Source: Polaribacter sp. NJDZ03
Lineage (GTDB): Bacteria > Bacteroidota > Bacteroidia > Flavobacteriales > Flavobacteriaceae
Direction: 5' to 3'
Assembly: GCF_019263805.1 (NCBI RefSeq)
Contig: NZ_CP079195.1
Span: forward strand, 2,083,501 to 2,147,500
DNA length: 64,000 nucleotides
Positions 16,785 through 25,163 of the stretch are shown in pieces. The notes beneath the pieces are model-generated. The model worked only from the letters and a program-made list of their open reading frames with translations. It was not told where the DNA came from and ran no database searches. A program made the position numbers and the translations under genes. Position 1 is the first letter of the stretch; every line of letters starts with the position of its first letter.

Positions 16785-19466
16785 TTATTTTATTAATGCT
16801 ATTTTTTTAGTTAACACACCACTTGTAGTAGCATCTGCAACACCTTTAAAACCTGGTTGTTTACCACCCACACTTATTGTTAATGCTCCAGGTTCTAACA
16901 CAGAACCACCATCATTATTTATTAAAGCATATTGTTTTGGAGTGATACTGTGGCTAAACATTTTTGTTTCGCCAGCTTTTAAATGAATTCTTTCGAAACC
17001 TACTAAAGTTCTTATTGCTGCATCTGTTTTGCCTTCATGAGAAATATACAGTTGTACAACTTCATCTCCATCAACGCTTCCAGTATTTTTTACCTCTACA
17101 CTTACCTTAATTTCTTTGTTTACGACAACTTCATTAGAAACATTTAAATTAGTATAAGTAAAATTCGTATAACTTAAACCATGACCAAAAGGAAAAAGTG
17201 GATCTCCTTTAAAGTATTTATAGGTTCTATTCGCCATGTTATAGTTTTTAAAATCTGGTAAATCATTTACTGATTTATAAAAAGTTACAGGTAACTTTCC
17301 TCCAGGGTTGTAATCGCCAAACAACACATCTGCAATGGCATTTCCTCCAAATTCACCCGGATACCATGCTTCTAGAATAGCAGGAACATTATCGGCAGCC
17401 CAATTAACAGCCAAAGCACTTCCGTTCATTAAAACCAAAATGGTTGGCTTACCAAGTGCCTGAATTTTTTTCATTAATTCAATTTGCGTTTTTGGAAGTT
17501 TAATATCAGTACGATCTCCTTTATCAAATCCTTCCAATAATACAGGCATTTCTTCACCTTCAATATCTGGAGATAAACCTAAACAAAGCACCACAACTTC
17601 AGAATTTCTTGCAGCCTCTAAAGCTGGCGTCATTAAATCTTGATCCATTTTTGCCCAAACAAATTGTGCTTGAGGATCTGAGTGGTGGTTATAATATTCT
17701 ATTTTAACATCATGAGACTGTCCTGCTTTTAATTCCATATCAAAATACTTGGTTTGAGTATTATGATCGTCACTAAATTCGAACTTAAGTTCGTTATCAA
17801 AATAAAATTTAACATCGTTACACGCTTTAAATCCTATTCTATAATTCCCATTTTCATTAGGAACTAATTGTCCTGTCCATTTTACTGAAAAAACATCAGT
17901 TTTTAAATTTTTAATGGGTCTATCCTTCATCCATATAAAATCAATTTCTGCATCGTTTCTTGTAAATTCTGGTGTTCCTTCCCAATCTTTATTGGCAAAA
18001 TACTCCCCTTTTAAACCTTTGTTATCACCATTTTTAAGAGCTAAAGTTGGTATGGTGTTTAAAGTAGGCCAACCTATGGCAATATCACTTCCTAATGCAT
18101 AATTTATGGTAGCGTTAGGTAATTTATCTGTAATTGCTTTTAATGGTGTATTAAATTGATTAGGTGTACCGTGGTAGTTACCTAATAACGCTTGTTTAGA
18201 GTCTGCATTTGGACCAATGATTGCAATAGATTTTATATTTTTACTTAGCGGAAGTATATTGTTCTCATTTTTTAACAATACCATAGATTCTCTTGCTATT
18301 TTTTTAGATAAAGCATAATGACCTTCACTTGCAACAACGCTATAAGGAATTTTTGCCCATTTAACGTCTTTATCGTTGTCGAACATACCCAGTTTAAAAC
18401 GTGCAATCATTAATCGAGTTAATGCCAAATCAATTTTTTCTTCATCAATCATTTTTTTAAGCACCGCTTCTGTTAAATTAGGATCATAACAGTCTCCACA
18501 ATTTAAATCTGTTCCTCTAGCAACAGCCAATGCACTTGCTTCTTCTGCTGTTTGTACTATTTCATGATGACCTGATTGCCAAAAATCATTAATTGCCCAA
18601 CAATCTGAAACTACATAGCCTTCAAACCCCCAATCGTCACGAAGAATTTTATTTAACAACAAATTACTACCACAGCATGCTTCATCTCTAAAACGATTAT
18701 ATGCACACATAACAGAGTGCACATTAGCCTCTTTTACAGCTGCTTCAAAAGCTGGTAAATACGTTTCGTATAAATCTTTATTTGATGTTTGATAATTATC
18801 TTCATGTCTTGATTTTTCTGGACCACTATGCACAGCAAAGTGTTTTGCCGTTGCCACCAATTTTAAATATTTAGGATCATCTCCTTGAAGTCCTTTTATA
18901 TAGTTAACACCAATTCTACTTGTTAAGTGTGGGTCTTCCCCATAGGTTTCTTGTCCTCTTCCCCATCGTGGGTCTCTAAAAATATTAATATTAGGTGTCC
19001 AAAACGTTAAACCTTGGTAAATACCTCTTTTACCTTCACTAACAAATTTATGATGTTTTGCTCTTGCTTCATCTGAAACTGCCGTTCCCATTTCAAAAAT
19101 TAAAGGAGCATTCCAAGTAGCTCCCATACCAATACCTTGTGGAAAAACCGTTGCTTCTCCTGCTCTTCCAACCCCATGCAAACATTCATTCCACCAATTG
19201 TATTCTGGAATTCCTAATCTGTCTATTGCCGGAGCATCATAGCGCATTTGAGATACTTTTTCTTGAAGCGTCATTTGACTTATTAAGTCCTGAACTCTAT
19301 CTTCAAATGACAAAGAAGTATTTTGAAATTTAAACTTGTAGGTTTCAGTTTCTGCTAGATTTTCTTTGTTTGTTTTACACGAAACAACCATAAATAGAAC
19401 CATAACAGTTACTAAACATGATTTTGAAAACTTAACTAAAGATTGTGTTTTATTATTTATATTCAT
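16785..19466 (-). CDS. GH3 beta-xylosidase/glucosidase-like enzyme with PA14 insert, lipoprotein
   Basis: The 893-residue protein has a lipobox at FMVVSC (Cys30). The GH3 N-terminal barrel (about 55-385) includes NIFRDPRWGRGQETYGEDP, KHFAVHS and the nucleophile Asp288 in GYVVSDCWAIND. The alpha/beta sandwich begins near 395 and is interrupted by a PA14 domain (about 480-625, with NGNYRIGFKACNDVKFYFDN). It resumes with the EGEEMP region, and a fibronectin III-like domain closes the protein (about 790-865). PA14 inserts shape the active-site mouth in GH3 enzymes. In this locus a beta-1,4- or beta-1,3-xylosidase role is most likely. The upstream region to 19.6 kb is non-coding and should hold the promoter of the five-gene run down to ThuA. 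Confidence 0.93.
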   Translation of the reverse strand: MNINNKTQSLVKFSKSCLVTVMVLFMVVSCKTNKENLAETETYKFKFQNTSLSFEDRVQDLISQMTLQEKVSQMRYDAPAIDRLGIPEYNWWNECLHGVGRAGEATVFPQGIGMGATWNAPLIFEMGTAVSDEARAKHHKFVSEGKRGIYQGLTFWTPNINIFRDPRWGRGQETYGEDPHLTSRIGVNYIKGLQGDDPKYLKLVATAKHFAVHSGPEKSRHEDNYQTSNKDLYETYLPAFEAAVKEANVHSVMCAYNRFRDEACCGSNLLLNKILRDDWGFEGYVVSDCWAINDFWQSGHHEIVQTAEEASALAVARGTDLNCGDCYDPNLTEAVLKKMIDEEKIDLALTRLMIARFKLGMFDNDKDVKWAKIPYSVVASEGHYALSKKIARESMVLLKNENNILPLSKNIKSIAIIGPNADSKQALLGNYHGTPNQFNTPLKAITDKLPNATINYALGSDIAIGWPTLNTIPTLALKNGDNKGLKGEYFANKDWEGTPEFTRNDAEIDFIWMKDRPIKNLKTDVFSVKWTGQLVPNENGNYRIGFKACNDVKFYFDNELKFEFSDDHNTQTKYFDMELKAGQSHDVKIEYYNHHSDPQAQFVWAKMDQDLMTPALEAARNSEVVVLCLGLSPDIEGEEMPVLLEGFDKGDRTDIKLPKTQIELMKKIQALGKPTILVLMNGSALAVNWAADNVPAILEAWYPGEFGGNAIADVLFGDYNPGGKLPVTFYKSVNDLPDFKNYNMANRTYKYFKGDPLFPFGHGLSYTNFTYTNLNVSNEVVVNKEIKVSVEVKNTGSVDGDEVVQLYISHEGKTDAAIRTLVGFERIHLKAGETKMFSHSITPKQYALINNDGGSVLEPGALTISVGGKQPGFKGVADATTSGVLTKKIALIK

Positions 19467-20660
19467 ATAGTAGGTTGGTTTTTTATAGTTGATGAAATTT
19501 ATATGTAATCAAATATTAGTATAAGTAAAAACAGCATAAACCCTATTATGAGAAATTCTATCCACAACTTATATTTTGATTTATTTGTCTTCATTATTAC
19601 TTACATAGAAAATGCTTGAAACAAATATAATTTTTGAATAAAGCAAATGATGAGACTTATAAAGCAATTCATAAAAGAATTCTTGCAATTAGCTTTCTAA
19701 CACTTAACGCGCAACATAATACATAAGTCGCAACATTTGTTATAGTAGCAGAAGTGACGCTACATACTAATTGCAGCTTATTCTTAAAGGTAATTAAGTT
19801 ATTAAAACTACTAATTTAATTAGACTAACTAGATATTTAAGAGACCTAAAATTACAATTAATAAAACATAATGAAGCTAAAAACAGATGACTTACTCCTT
19901 TTATTAAATAGAATTTAATTTAATTTCTGCATCCATTATCTTCAAGTGTACTTTAAAGCATTTGACAAAATATGTGGGTAAAACAAAATAACTTTACAAC
20001 ACATTTAACTAAAGCGGGTAGCCTCAGTTTTTATATATTTTTAAACCTCTTTCCCATTAATTACCACTAAAATTTTATCGACTGCTTTTAGTGCATCTCG
20101 TAAATAACTTTTAAGTTTAGTGTTATCCACAACAATTAGATCTGTATCTAATTTATAAATTTTAGCACCTGTAGTAATCATTTCTTTTGTTATTTCTGAA
20201 TTTGTCGACCATACAAATTTAAAATAATACCATCGACTCACTTATACAATCATAGAAAATGACTGGTACTTCATTGACTTCTATAATCTATCGTCATTTT
20301 ATATGAAATAGATTCAACTAAAAAATTATAAATTCCATTTTTTTTTATCGAAACCAAGCTTTCAATTCTATCAAATCAATTATTTCTTTTTAGATAATAT
20401 CATCCCAAAATTATAATATAATGCTTCAAAAGAAACAGTATTTTAGAAAGTATAACAGCTAATAACGTAACAATAATTTAAAATATCGAATAGTGAAGTG
20501 ATCATTATTTTAATATTTTACTTTAAAATTCACCAAAAACTTAATCTTTTTTAGTAAACCATATTTGTAAATATAGATAAGATATGTTCTCTAATTGTGG
20601 TTTACTATATAAGGTAGGTAGTGCTTTAAAAAAACACATTCATTTTAACTATTTTATGAA
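19467..20660. other. Non-coding stretch between GH3 and the IS982 relic
   Basis: This stretch is AT-rich with no intact gene of normal size. It holds the presumed GH3 promoter near 19467-19600 and one short open frame (20041-20241, listed separately). Together with the transposase relic further on it looks like decayed DNA. Confidence 0.45.
20041..20241 (-). pseudogene. Orphan 66-residue frame, likely C-terminal fragment of a lost gene
   Basis: It starts at GTG directly after an in-frame TAA. The reading SEITKEMITTGAKIYKLDTD, then TDLIVVDNTKLKSYLRDALK, then a final VDKILVVINGKEV looks like real protein with a normal C-terminal domain ending, not random AT-rich sequence. I cannot assign the family. 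No matching N-terminal part is visible upstream. The neighbouring IS982 relic supports a picture of deletion at this spot. It could alternatively be a genuine small protein. Confidence 0.35.
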
Positions 20661-20867
20661 AATGAATTGTTTATATCATTGTGCAGATATCTCTTTGATT
20701 TATTCTACTCCTTTAGAAGTATGTCATTATAAAAAGAAAAAGTTTCACAACAATTTATTTTAAAGACTTTTTGTAGACGGAGTTCATTTAATAACTAAAA
20801 TTAGGCAAAACATAAAAAAGCAATTTTAGAAACAGTAAATGATATACTAAAAAACTTCTTTAAAAAC
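20661..20867 (+). pseudogene. IS982-family transposase relic
   Basis: Translating the plus strand gives HCADISLIYSTPLEVCH, like the IS982 catalytic stretch with IDSTPLPVC. In the same frame, after one stop at 20761, comes RLFVDGVHLITKIRQNIKK, like the conserved NGIQLITKIKxNMK block. A further stop and a frame change lead to ILETVNDILKN, matching the IIETVNDxLKN block. The core between the first and second blocks is deleted, as are both element ends as far as I can tell. This is an inactive remnant. Confidence 0.72.
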
Positions 20868-20930
20868 CTTTAACAGGTTACCTAATCAGACTATTGCTTA
20901 GGTAGAAATCCTATTAAATAATGCAACAGT

Positions 20931-20989
20931 ATTTAAATAATAAAACTAGAAGAGTTTTCTAAAAAACCTTCCAGTTTTATTATTTAAAT
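20931..20989 (-). terminator. Very long hairpin after the T9SS-tailed gene
   Basis: ATTTAAATAATAAAACTAGA and the following AG pair with the complementary arm ending at 20989, giving a 22-base stem with one mismatch and a 15-base loop. It starts eight bases past the stop at 20997. It probably ends or stabilises that transcript. Confidence 0.65.
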
Positions 20990-20996
20990 TAAACTT

Positions 20997-21641
20997 CTAA
21001 TTTTTCAGAAACTTAACTTGTTTTTTATTATCAAAAATCAAAAAATAAACTCCTTTATTTAAAGCAGATACATTAATAGAATTTGATTGATTAAAATCAT
21101 TTACATTTTTTACTGTTTTACCAGTAATATCAATCACTTTTACTTGGTTTACTTCAGATAAATTTTTAACAAATATTTCATCTAATACAGGGTTTGGATA
21201 GATTGCTATTGCATTAGATTTTGCATCCTCTAAACCAGCAGTAGTAGATATAGTAACTAAATTTCCGGTGTTATTGTATAAATCTACACCAGTTGAAGCC
21301 ACTGTAATTTTTCCTGCCCAAGTATACACTTCTCCATTTATAGGGCCATTCGACACATTAAAAGTTATAGTTTGAGTACCTGATCCGATTCCATTTGGAG
21401 TTATATCAGTTAGATAAGTAATGTTCTTTGATCCCCAATCTGGAGACTCATCTGCTTTTGCTAATATTAACTGCCATTCGAATTTATCTCCTGCAGAGAT
21501 TCCATTATAATTAAAAGTTAAATCTACAGAAGTTGTAGTTGGAGTAATTGTAGATTCAAACACAAGGTCGCTTAAACTTTGTGCGTTTACTGAAATAACA
21601 GTAAATAAAACGAGAGTAATTGTAAGTAGTTTTTTCATCAT
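20997..21641 (-). CDS. Small secreted protein with type IX secretion C-terminal tail
   Basis: The 214-residue protein has a signal peptide (about 1-20, ending VNAQ). A beta-rich domain at about 21-135 is not recognised (FESTITPTTTSVDLTFNYNG, then YTWAGKITVAS). A Por-secretion type A tail at about 145-214 follows, with IYPNPVLDEIFV, VIDITGKTV, ALNKGVYFLIF and KQVKFLKN. It should cross the outer membrane by the type IX system and be released or surface-linked. The N-terminal domain resembles glycan-binding or fibronectin-like folds in length only. It lies between xylan genes but might have an unrelated job. A long hairpin follows the stop. Confidence 0.8.
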   Translation of the reverse strand: MMKKLLTITLVLFTVISVNAQSLSDLVFESTITPTTTSVDLTFNYNGISAGDKFEWQLILAKADESPDWGSKNITYLTDITPNGIGSGTQTITFNVSNGPINGEVYTWAGKITVASTGVDLYNNTGNLVTISTTAGLEDAKSNAIAIYPNPVLDEIFVKNLSEVNQVKVIDITGKTVKNVNDFNQSNSINVSALNKGVYFLIFDNKKQVKFLKN

Positions 21642-22092
21642 AATTTAATTTTAAGTGTTAAATCGATTTTAAGTATTAAAAATCAACCGGTTATAAAACT
21701 ATCCATAAGTAAACAAAGCATTTATAACAAATCAAGCATCTTATAACAAAAATGCTGCTAACTACCCATTTTTACAATATGTTAAAATATTTTTAAAGCT
21801 AAATATGATACTTTAAAGTACAATGTATTAATAAAATAACGCAAATATTACTCAAAATCTAAGGTAATATTTTAAAGGTAATTGCCACAATTAATTAAAA
21901 AAACGACTTTACACGAATCATAATTAATTAAAAAAATAAGTCTCTTAAAACTATATTACTTTTATTTTTTAAGCAAGACAAAATTTTGCAATGAATATTT
22001 ACAATGAATATTGCACCATAATTACCATAAATACGCCTATTTTTTTATACTCTAAAAACATAACTTATAGTACATTTACTTAAAAAAGTATT
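21642..22092. promoter_or_regulatory. Divergent promoter region with a 15-base direct repeat
   Basis: AATTAATTAAAAAAA occurs at 21889-21903 and again at 21922-21936, exactly 33 bases (about three helical turns) apart. Nearer the phosphatase gene, CAATGAATATT occurs at 21989-21999 and 22002-22012. An AAATTTTGCA element at 21981-21990 resembles the Bacteroidota -7 motif. These may control the alkaline phosphatase gene, but AT-rich repeats can arise by chance. Confidence 0.35.
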
Positions 22093-23511
22093 ATGGTAAA
22101 AATGATAAAAAATATAGTGCTAATTTCAATAACATTTTTTTGCACTATTGGATACAGTCAAACTGAAACAAAAGCAAAATATGTCTTTTTGTTTATTGGA
22201 GATGGTATGGGGTTAAGTCAAATTTATACTACCGAAATGTATTTAAATTCGAAACCTAACGAGATTAAATCAGAAAAACTATTAATGAGTAGTTTTCCGG
22301 TTAACTCTAATATGACTAACTATTCTGCTAGTTCTTATGTTACTACTTCTTGTGCTGCAGCAACAGCAATGTCTACAGGGTTTAAAACAAATAATGGTAT
22401 TATAGGAAAATCGCCAGACCAAACAATATCGTATGAAAACATATCTCAGAAAGCTAAAAAAGCAGGTTTTAAAGTAGGTATATTATCTAGTGTAATGATA
22501 GATCATGCTACTCCAGCATCTTTTTATGCACATCAAAATTCTCGTAATATGTATTATGAAATTAGTATGGAGCTACCCAATTATAATATCGATTATTTTG
22601 GAGGTGGAGGATTCCATCATCCTAAAGGAAAAAAAGGAGATCAACCAGATTCATATCAAAATGCTATAAATAAAGGGTATACCATTGCAAACTCTATAGA
22701 AGATATTAGAAATTTAAAAAATGGAGATGAAAAAATAATTGCTATAAATCCAGACATGTATCCTTCAGGAGAATTTCACTGGGCTATTGACCAAAAAGAA
22801 GAAGCATTTTCTCTTGCCGATTTTACAAAAAAAGGAATTGAAGTGATTGATAATGACAAAGGTTTTTTTATGATGGTAGAAGGTGGTAAAATTGATTGGG
22901 CATGTCATGGAAACGATGGTGTATCTATGGTTCATGAAGTACTAGCTTTTAATGATGCTATTAAAGAAGCCTATGAGTTTTATAAAGAAAGACCAGATGA
23001 AACCTTAATAATTGTTACTGCAGACCATGAAACGGGTGCCCTAACTACAGGGATAAATTATGTAACTAATCCAGAATACTTAAAATACCAAATAATTTCA
23101 GTTCAAGAGTTTAAAAGAAAAATGACTGAACTTAAAGGTACTGAACCAGAAGTTTCTTTTAATACTATTTTAGAATTAGTACAGGCAGATTTTGGTTTAG
23201 GAAACAAGGATGTCGGTTTGTCTTTAGATGATAAAGAATTAGCGCTATTAAAATCTGCTTACAACAAACAGTTTAAAGGAAATAAGAACGTAGACGCAGA
23301 TGCCGATTATTTAAGTAAAACTGCAGTAAAATCTATTGCTGAAACAGCTGCTTATATTTTGAATAAAAAAGCAGGAATAAATTGGGCTTCTGGCGATCAT
23401 TCTGGTACACCAGTTCCTGTTAGAGTTATAGGTAAAGGTCAAGAAGAGTTTTCTAAATATTTTGACAATACAGATTTACCAAAAAAAATACAGAAACTTA
23501 TGGGTATATAA
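22093..23511 (+). CDS. phoA: Alkaline phosphatase (PhoA family), secreted
   Basis: The 472-residue protein has a signal peptide (about 1-22) and PhoA-family metal sites. These are FLFIGDGMG (Asp37), VEGGKIDWACHGND, VTADHETGAL and a C-terminal GDHSGTPVPV His. The catalytic segment reads YVTTSCAAATAMSTG, with nucleophile Ser86. The residue before it is Thr and the one after is Cys, where the classic family has Asp-Ser-Ala. It should release phosphate from organic esters in the periplasm. It lies on the opposite strand to the xylan genes and is probably not part of that pathway. A second possible start is the Met four codons in (22102). A strong hairpin follows at 23624-23650. Confidence 0.9.
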   Translation: MVKMIKNIVLISITFFCTIGYSQTETKAKYVFLFIGDGMGLSQIYTTEMYLNSKPNEIKSEKLLMSSFPVNSNMTNYSASSYVTTSCAAATAMSTGFKTNNGIIGKSPDQTISYENISQKAKKAGFKVGILSSVMIDHATPASFYAHQNSRNMYYEISMELPNYNIDYFGGGGFHHPKGKKGDQPDSYQNAINKGYTIANSIEDIRNLKNGDEKIIAINPDMYPSGEFHWAIDQKEEAFSLADFTKKGIEVIDNDKGFFMMVEGGKIDWACHGNDGVSMVHEVLAFNDAIKEAYEFYKERPDETLIIVTADHETGALTTGINYVTNPEYLKYQIISVQEFKRKMTELKGTEPEVSFNTILELVQADFGLGNKDVGLSLDDKELALLKSAYNKQFKGNKNVDADADYLSKTAVKSIAETAAYILNKKAGINWASGDHSGTPVPVRVIGKGQEEFSKYFDNTDLPKKIQKLMGI

Positions 23512-23623
23512 ATAAATTATTTTGTTGATTTTATTTTTAAAACATCCTATATAAATAGGATAAAAAAGCAACAATATTTATATTAACTTTAATAAGTATT
23601 ATAGAGTTTACTCTCAAGAATTA

Positions 23624-23650
23624 AACGGCCATAACAATGTTATGGCCGTT
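23624..23650 (+). terminator. Strong hairpin after alkaline phosphatase
   Basis: AACGGCCATAAC and GTTATGGCCGTT form a perfect 12-base stem with a three-base loop, about 110 bases past the stop. A short pyrimidine-rich tract (AGCTTTT) follows. It is one of the few GC-rich elements in this intergenic region. Confidence 0.65.
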
Positions 23651-23709
23651 AGCTTTTACGGCAACAGTAACCAAAATAATTTATACAAGTAGTCTAAAGT
23701 ACCCCCTTA

Positions 23710-23907
23710 ATTGCTACACTTTAGTAGCTTCTTGTGCTATTATAACTAAATTAGGATTACAGGATAAATGAGTACATTATTCTTACAATGATTTTATAGA
23801 TGCTCTTGCTAATCTTTAAAATGAAAGTCAATTAAAAATTAATACTGAAGTAAGTATTGAAAGATGTACGTTTAAAAAATAGGTGTTTTTTGATATTACT
23901 ACTAGTT
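23710..23907 (+). pseudogene. Possible transposase relic
   Basis: One plus-strand frame reads LVASCAIITKLGLQDK, stop, NDFIDALANL, stop, NESQLKINTEVSIERCTFKK, stop, VFFDITTS. The order and the final VFFDITT resemble the first catalytic Asp region of DDE transposases (YDVTT in IS4/IS1634-type proteins). Several stops show it is dead. The match is short, so this is tentative. The stretch from here to 24250 shows nothing else I can support. Confidence 0.3.
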
Positions 23908-24251
23908 AAAAGAAGCCAGATTACCTTTAGTAACAGCGATAGGTAAATTAACTGTAGAAAATCTATTATACTTTTTGCACGTTGGTGTGTCGGAATTTTT
24001 ATATCAGGTAATTAAGAAGCAAATGCGTAAGTAAAAATTAAAGACCTCAATTATGTTTGTCTTTTATCTCTTAGCAGTTTAATAAAAATGAAGTTCTAAG
24101 AAATTGCTACTTATTAGCTTATTAATTGTTTTAAGTAATTAAACAAACTAGGTATAGCGATAAATTAAACAAGAAATCTAAAAACATATTATCATTTACA
24201 GATTTGTCATAAAACTAAAGCTTAGTTATTTTCTAAAATAAAATGAATTTA

Positions 24252-24265
24252 TTGACCTATGTCAA
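24252..24265. promoter_or_regulatory. FNR/CRP-type binding palindrome
   Basis: TTGACCTATGTCAA is a perfect TTGAC-N4-GTCAA palindrome, the core recognised by FNR/DNR-type regulators of the CRP superfamily. With the -7 element at 24288-24295 and a start expected near 24301, its centre falls at about -42. That is the classic class II activator position. Confidence 0.55.
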
Positions 24266-24287
24266 ATAATCTGACTTAAGACAACAT

Positions 24288-24295
24288 TAATTTTG
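24288..24295 (+). promoter_or_regulatory. Bacteroidota -7 promoter element of ribB
   Basis: TAATTTTG matches the Bacteroidota -7 consensus TAnnTTTG. It lies 23 bases before the ribB ATG, giving a short leader. No good TTG -33 element sits at the normal distance, which fits an activator-dependent promoter. Confidence 0.5.
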
Positions 24296-24318
24296 CAATT
24301 CAATTATAAAAATATAAA

Positions 24319-24981
24319 ATGGTACTTGCAGAATTAGATACATTACAAACAGTTAATAAAAATAGTCAAGAGCGGGTAGAAAAAGTATTGATGCATCTTA
24401 GAAATGGAAAAGGAATTATTTTAATGGATGACGAAGACAGAGAAAATGAAGGTGATTTAGTATTCTCTGCACACCATATGACCAATAAACATATGGCACT
24501 TATGATTAGAAAATGTAGCGGTATTGTTTGCCTTTGTTTAACCAACGAAAAAGCAGATTTACTTAAGCTTCCTTATATGGTAACGGAAAACACTAGTAGC
24601 TATCAAACACCTTTTACAGTCTCTATAGAAGCAAAAGAAGGCGTAACTACAGGGGTTTCGGCTAAAGATAGATTAACAACCATAAAAGTAGCATCTAATG
24701 AAAATGCTACAAGTAATGATTTAGCAAAACCTGGTCATATTTTTCCATTAAGAGCTAAAAATAACGGTGTTCTAGAAAGAAAAGGGCATACTGAAGGTAG
24801 CGTAGATTTAATGAAATTAGCAGGCTTAAAACCAGAAGCTGTGCTTTGTGAATTAATGAATGACGACGGAACAATGGCAAAAAAGGACACTATTATTTCG
24901 TTTGCAGGTGAACACGATTTGATGGTATTAACTATTCAAGATATTATTCACTATCGTAAATTTGTAAGAGACTACAAGTAA
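24319..24981 (+). CDS. ribB: 3,4-dihydroxy-2-butanone-4-phosphate synthase
   Basis: The 220-residue protein is the single-domain form of the enzyme that converts ribulose 5-phosphate to dihydroxybutanone phosphate and formate for riboflavin synthesis. Signatures are [15 protein letters not shown] (about 35-49, metal and substrate ligands), [31 protein letters not shown] and [14 protein letters not shown]. It is not fused to GTP cyclohydrolase II and stands alone, with no FMN riboswitch visible upstream. An FNR/CRP-like palindrome upstream suggests redox or nitrogen-oxide responsive control. The gene ends near a bidirectional terminator (25099-25131). Confidence 0.95.
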   Translation: MVLAELDTLQTVNKNSQERVEKVLMHLRNGKGIILMDDEDRENEGDLVFSAHHMTNKHMALMIRKCSGIVCLCLTNEKADLLKLPYMVTENTSSYQTPFTVSIEAKEGVTTGVSAKDRLTTIKVASNENATSNDLAKPGHIFPLRAKNNGVLERKGHTEGSVDLMKLAGLKPEAVLCELMNDDGTMAKKDTIISFAGEHDLMVLTIQDIIHYRKFVRDYK

Positions 24982-25098
24982 AAAAAACTACTTCGCATTT
25001 ATTAAATGCATAAAAAAAAGAAGAATATCATTTACTACTAGATGCTTTAGAGCTATGTAAACAATTGTTTAAAATACATCTAAAATAGAATAAAAAAA

Positions 25099-25131
25099 AC
25101 CTGCTCTTAATTACGAAAATTAAGAGTAGGT
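25099..25131. terminator. Bidirectional terminator between ribB and a convergent gene
   Basis: ACCTGCTCTTAATT pairs with AATTAAGAGTAGGT (one weak pair), flanked by an A tract on the left and a T tract on the right. It can therefore end transcription from both strands. Confidence 0.85.
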
Positions 25132-25163
25132 CTTTTTATTATAATACCAATCTGATATTCTAG

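Noticed and set aside
24000..24318. FMN riboswitch in front of ribB
   Set aside because: No conserved RFN-box sequence was found; the leader is probably only about 18 bases long.
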